A DNA stretch of 64,000 bases from Cepaea nemoralis. Its lineage: Eukaryota > Mollusca > Gastropoda > Stylommatophora > Helicidae. The stretch spans positions 47,501-111,500 of the forward strand of contig JACEFZ010015006.1 of assembly GCA_014155875.1 (NCBI GenBank), in the 5' to 3' direction. The notes under the pieces were generated by a model. It searched no databases. It was not told where the DNA came from and was given only the letters and a program-made list of their open reading frames with translations. Positions 59,749 to 64,000 of this stretch are shown in pieces. A program made the position numbers and the translations under genes. Numbering within the stretch: position 1 is the stretch's first letter; the number at the start of each line of letters is the position of its first letter.

Positions 59749-60782
59749 CTCGTGATTACTAACCCATGCCCAATAGCAGTGCCGACATCATGAGTCATAT
59801 ATAATGCTGATTATGACTAATGGCCCCTATTAATTACCCTAAAACAATAAAATATCAGACGGGCACGCCCTCCTGCTCACAATTCGACAGATAACGTCGT
59901 GAAGCCCAGCCTATGTGTGGGCTGGACTAACTAATTATAACAATTATTCCCTTACTTGTCCATTAGGACAAGTGTCCTCACTCTGGGTCAAAACCCGGAG
60001 TTGGGGACGTGGGTAAACAACAGGTACCAAGTAGTCCATACCAGTTAACGCTCAAAACTGTCGCTGGCTATATCCACTAGGCGTTTCTTGCATAAAATAT
60101 TTGTATGTAGGTGAGGTGGACTCCATTGCTGTATAGAGTGTACCTTTAGAGACTTCCTCTATGACGATTGATCGTATAAAGTTATGTGCAATTCATTTTT
60201 AAGGGTTTGCCATGTGTGGCGTAGCATTCTGATGCCTTTATGTGAATCCAATGATAATGAACGATAATTATAGCCCTCTACTTATCAGGGTCATTAACCA
60301 ATGAACTAATATAATCAACAAATTACTTATTCTATTGTAATAACTAATAACCGAACTATTGTAACTATAATGAATTTAACACAATTATAATGTTCATATC
60401 ATATATCTAAAATTACTATTGTTCACTGTTCTATCCTGTCTTTCTGATAACACAATAATAACACAAATCTTCATAGAAGAAAAATACTTAATGTCTGCAT
60501 TCCCAACGAATGTTCGTAACGTAAAAGTTCCGTCATCTCCATATGACGTATGGACGCGAAATTGAAAATTCCGTCATCTCAACACTTGACGACACAAACA
60601 AGTACTCTTATTCCAGCAATCGAACATGCGGGAATTAATATGTCGCAAAAACAAGTCACTTTATTTTCATCATGACTCTGCCAACAATGAAAGAAAAATA
60701 CACATATGTATCCATATGGCTAACACTATGTAAAACAACATTTGCAGGTTGCTATGAACATTGTTATATAACCAGGTGCATC
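59749..60782. other. AT-rich spacer
   Basis: No motif. GTCCATTAGGACAAGTGTCC (59958) and AAAATTCCGTCATCTC / AAAGTTCCGTCATCTC (60565, 60524) are small local repeats. Confidence 0.45.

Positions 60783-60855
<73 letters not shown>
60783..60855. repeat. (TA)n microsatellite
   Basis: Pure TA array of about 72 bp. Confidence 0.97.
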
Positions 60856-60857
<2 letters not shown>

Positions 60858-62200
60858 CCTAAACACTCTATGAACTACAACCGATAAACATCAAGAACAA
60901 AACTACTGTGGAAAAGAATAGATATGTCCATCTTTAAGAATAGTATCAGTGTCTAGAATTTGGCATATCTTGAATAGAAGTCATGTAAAGAATTATAAAT
61001 ACAAAGACTTAACACCTCTAAGAAAATAAACTAGAAATATAATATAATATTCTGATTTAACAATAATAAATATTCAAATCAAATAATTATAGAATTTATA
61101 AGTGTTCTCTAATTTAGATATAGTTAACAACAATTATCTGAAGAATAGAGAACAGAAATATTTTCTCACGTTGAACATAGAAATATGAGATAGTGTGAAC
61201 AATTTTGAAAAGTATAGCTTCATATCAGCGAAAGTTTTGTGACAACTTATTTTGTAAGACCCTAGTGTTTCTGTAGTGCACTATGTGTTGATATGATAAC
61301 CTAACATCCCATTTTATTTTTATTTTTTCTTTTCTTTTATTCTTATTTTTATTCATCTTCTATCTTTTTTTCTTTTTTGTTCAAACCTATAGAATCTCTT
61401 TTCTGCATGTATGCCAATATATGTACACTTTAACTTTGTTGACTGGAACAATGTTATCGTTTTCACCCTTGTGTATGATGTTTAATGCAAACGCTGCAAT
61501 GCGGTATGTTTGGTAAATCTGTACCAGAAGTAAGATAAGTTACTATAGTAAGCAAAGACAAGTGTAGCTTTTTTTCTGTAATGTTCTTTGCATTTTCTTA
61601 TCAAGTTAGTAAAGTTTATTTTTGTTTGTAAGCTAAAGTTTACAACCTTTGTTATGACTTGCGCACAAATGTGTGTGATGTATTTCTTGGTTTCTGTTAA
61701 CCAATTTATACGTTTCTTTCTGGTTTGTGCATACCTTTTCTTGACTTATGAGTGGATAGTTGCAACGCTACAAGCAATGTATTTCTTTGCTTGTGAGTAC
61801 ATGCTTTGTGACATACTTTTTTACTTCAGTGTGCATGTTTGTGATATGCATTTTTATTCTTATGAACCCGCTTGTAATATGTTTCTTGACCTGTGCGAAC
61901 ATGTTTGTACTGGCACAAATAGTATTTCTCTTTATACGTGAGTAACTGTTCATAACAACACATTTAACCTGTGATATGGTTGATTTAACTAAGGTTATGA
62001 TCTGGGTAACAAATATGGTAATAAAATCCCATTATGACTGTTTAGTGGGCCGTATCTGTTGTTTGTTACCAGTGCGTGTAACGTTTGGTTTCTTTTGTGA
62101 ATGTTTCTGAAAAGTGTCATTTATAGACATATAATCTCGCCTGATTTGTTTTTGATTATCACTTACACACACAGATGACGAATTTACTGCCGAATTTTCT
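60856..62200. other. AT-rich unassigned sequence
   Basis: No defended gene. Loose repetition around 61590-61960 of words such as GTACATGCTTTGTGACAT and GTGCATGTTTGTGATATG may be a worn minisatellite. Confidence 0.4.
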
Positions 62201-62207
62201 TTTTTCG

Positions 62208-63000
62208 TTATATCGTGTTCGTCACCGTTGATGCCACTTTGGTCAAACGCCTATATTCTTCTTCTCTGGCGTCATTTGGACTTCGGTTCTTGTGAGTGAG
62301 GCAGTCAGGGTTGTGTTCGATGGTCAGTTCTGGAACGTAATCTTTAACATTGGTTATATTACCAATTATCAACCCAGCACAAGGGTTTGGTAATACGGCT
62401 GCACATACTTTGCCTTCATAATATGGGCATTTTATGCTGACCCATGCAGTCTGGCATGTTTCTATTGTACCCCAAATGATCTGCAACAAATGTTCTCATG
62501 TGTAAAGTCATTTTTGTTTACCTGTTTGTGACTAACGCCTGTAATATCAGATCCTGTGTCTCTAAAACAGGTTGTTAGTCAACCATTAACACACGCTTGT
62601 TGGATAATCAGAGTACTTTTATGAGTGCATGCAGCATTTGCCTCATGTATATGACTCTTGTGATCTGATGTAAGATTATGACCATCAACACAACCTTATT
62701 TACATGCGTTATTATTGTATGCGTGTGTGTCCTCCAAGTCATCGGAATCACTACTACTAGAAAACACATATGCAGTATTTGCTTCTTTCCACGTATTTCT
62801 CATCGCACATAAGTTGCTTGACTGTCCGTACGCCCTACAAGAAAAACATTTAATACTCCTCTTGTAGGAGTCATACTTACTTCTCTTCATTGATGTGATG
62901 TCTCTCAAGTAAGCAGGATAACCTGGATGTTGATCACACATCTGTAGTGATCCGTAAGACAGTTTGCAGTGTTGGCACAGTGTGAAGTGCCCCTTTCTAA
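62208..63000 (-). pseudogene. gag zinc knuckle and protease-region fragments
   Basis: HFTLCQHCKLSYGSLQMC (about 62985-62940) and IKCFSCRAYGQSSNLC (about 62850), the latter with CCHC spacing but His replaced by Gln. An acidic SSSSDSDDLED stretch follows. The frame 62489-62208 has AWVSIKCPYYEGKVCAAVLP then AGLIIGNI. This corresponds to the strand-and-flap end of gypsy aspartic proteases, where IIGN precedes the RT linker. The catalytic D-T/S-G part is not visible. Confidence 0.65.
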
Positions 63001-63071
63001 GTCTGTCTGTATCTTTATTTGTGTTATGGTAAGGACCTCTATTTCGGTTAGAAAATTTCTTAAACTTACCA

Positions 63072-63446
63072 TTACCTTTTTTGATTTTGGACTTTTGCTC
63101 TAGCTCCTATCACCAGTTCTGGTTGTGTACAGTCAGCAAATATGTCACGATGGGCATTATAAAAATGGCTCACCTTTTGATTCCATCTCACTAAGTGACT
63201 TACACTTATTTTCAACCAGAAATACGGACATAGCTTCCGGTACTGCTGATAAAGTCGGTCTCTTAGTATCAGGTCACGAATTTTATTGAAATCAGACCCA
63301 ATGTCTGCTGCCTTTATCCATTTGTCAAAGCAAGAAGATAATTCAGAGACAATATCAAGGAATGTTTGATTAGACTTATGAGGAAGTGTTTTAAATTTCG
63401 TACGCAACCCACATTCATCCAATCGTGCCAGAACAAGATCTCGCAT
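63072..63446 (-). pseudogene. gag capsid (SCAN-like) segment
   Basis: A 124-residue frame: RDLVLARLDECGLRTKFKTL, FLDIVSELSSCFDKWIKAAD, FNKIRDLILRDRLYQQYRKL. The helical spacing with IRDLILRDR resembles the SCAN-related capsid C-domain of gypsy elements. The capsid coats element RNA in particles. Confidence 0.6.
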
Positions 63447-63554
63447 ATATTTATAGTTAGTTCACAAGTCCTCAGGAATCAACTCAATCACCTTCAAAGG
63501 CTCCAACGCAAGATGACGGTGAAAGAGTATCCGTAAATCTTGCTCTTGAATTTG

Positions 63555-64000
63555 TTAAAACTTCGCTAAAACCTCGAAATTAGTTATCCAACTGCTGACC
63601 GTGTCGCCTTGCTGAAAATTACGTATGATGCCTTGGTACTTCTTGACTGGGTCATTAGTCTTTGCTTGAGCTCTTTCCCGTTCTATTTTCGCTTCGCGAT
63701 CCATTTCCAAAGTCTTAACTCGTAAATTAACCTCAAGCTCCTTGTTTTTCAATAACGTCTCAGTCGCAAGCTTGTCTTTCGCAAACGCTAGTTGTTTTTC
63801 CCGCATTTCCGTTTCAGCAGGTATCTTCTCCCGCTCCAATGCTAACTCTTGTTCTTTTGCAGCCGTCTTCTCTCGTTCCAATGCTAGCTCTTTTTCCCTA
63901 GCAGCCATTCTTTCCTTTTCTAATGCTACTTGTTGTGCTGCTTGTTGTTCCCATGCTTCTCTTTCTACAGCTAATATCTCTCTTCTTTCCTCTTTCCCCC
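63555..64000 (-). pseudogene. gag N-terminal coiled coil
   Basis: A minus frame rich in heptad-like EREKxAAxEQELALEREK units, ending in NDPVKKYQGIIRNFQQGD and TVSSWITNFEVLAKF, which resembles the start of the gag capsid part. Open from at least 63908. Broken between 63554 and 63447. Confidence 0.7.

Larger units (their letters stand above)
62208..64000 (-). mobile_element. Ty3/gypsy gag and protease-region remnant
   Basis: The minus strand runs off the window end. Frames, 5' to 3': a Glu/Lys coiled coil (63908-63555), a gag region (63446-63072), zinc-finger-like Cys clusters (63000-62700) and a protease-flank segment (62489-62208). No RT follows below 62208, so pol is lost. The coiled coil continues past 64000, so the start is outside. 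Confidence 0.78.

Noticed and set aside
61588..61953. Cys-rich hydrophobic frame as a secreted or membrane gene
   Set aside because: AT-rich local repetition, no start context or homologue recognised, and overlapping frames in three registers.

Overview
This is eukaryotic, animal-like DNA with no host gene I can defend. It is built almost entirely from decayed and nested retroelements, a tRNA-derived SINE family, one mariner, one Penelope-like element, Ty3/gypsy fragments and many long microsatellites. There are no operons, ribosome binding sites or dense bacterial-type ORFs. The mix of RTE-type LINEs, a GIY-YIG Penelope element, a mariner, gypsy pieces and very long (TA)n, (GA)n and G/C homopolymer runs fits an invertebrate, plausibly a lophotrochozoan such as a mollusc. 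The species call is inference and weak. LINE families are named A to F here for cross-reference only. Layout: 2-7 kb has minus-strand pieces of an RNase-H-bearing I/Jockey-like LINE (ORF1 at 6.9-5.5 kb, RNase H near 2.2 kb) with a truncated family A LINE between them. 7.9-14 kb has LINE D, a fragment of LINE B and a nearly complete minus-strand LINE E (endonuclease, RT, C-terminal C2H2 finger), which is interrupted by a 28S-rRNA-like insert with a 12-bp target duplication. 14.7-15.3 kb is pentanucleotide and (CT)n satellite. 16-21 kb has SINEs and family C (RTE-like) copies. 21.8-24.5 kb has a repeat that contains 18S and 28S rRNA segments, and a long inverted repeat. 28.5-33.7 kb is a family C copy into which a Penelope-like element with inverted arms has inserted. 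34.8-36.6 kb has a second rRNA-mosaic copy, split by a family C LINE. 37.4-39.8 kb is another family C copy with a SINE inside a SINE. 42.8-47.1 kb is a full-length-sized family C LINE containing a mariner with terminal inverted repeats. 51.2-52.0 kb is gypsy RT/RNase H, 52.3-53.8 kb an I/Jockey-like LINE, 54.3-56.0 kb the best preserved LINE (family B), 57.1-59.0 kb LINE F (endonuclease plus RT), and 62.2-64.0 kb a gypsy gag-protease remnant. The most interesting signal is the rRNA-mosaic repeat. It carries two copies of the 18S rRNA 5-prime end, an internal 18S segment and a 28S segment. Its 3-prime tail resembles the last codons and 3-prime stem-loop of LINE E, the SINE/LINE tail-sharing arrangement expected of an rRNA-headed SINE moved in trans. 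The 28S-like insert inside LINE E is a second, separate rRNA-derived retroposon with its own tail, and that tail recurs at 33.3 kb.
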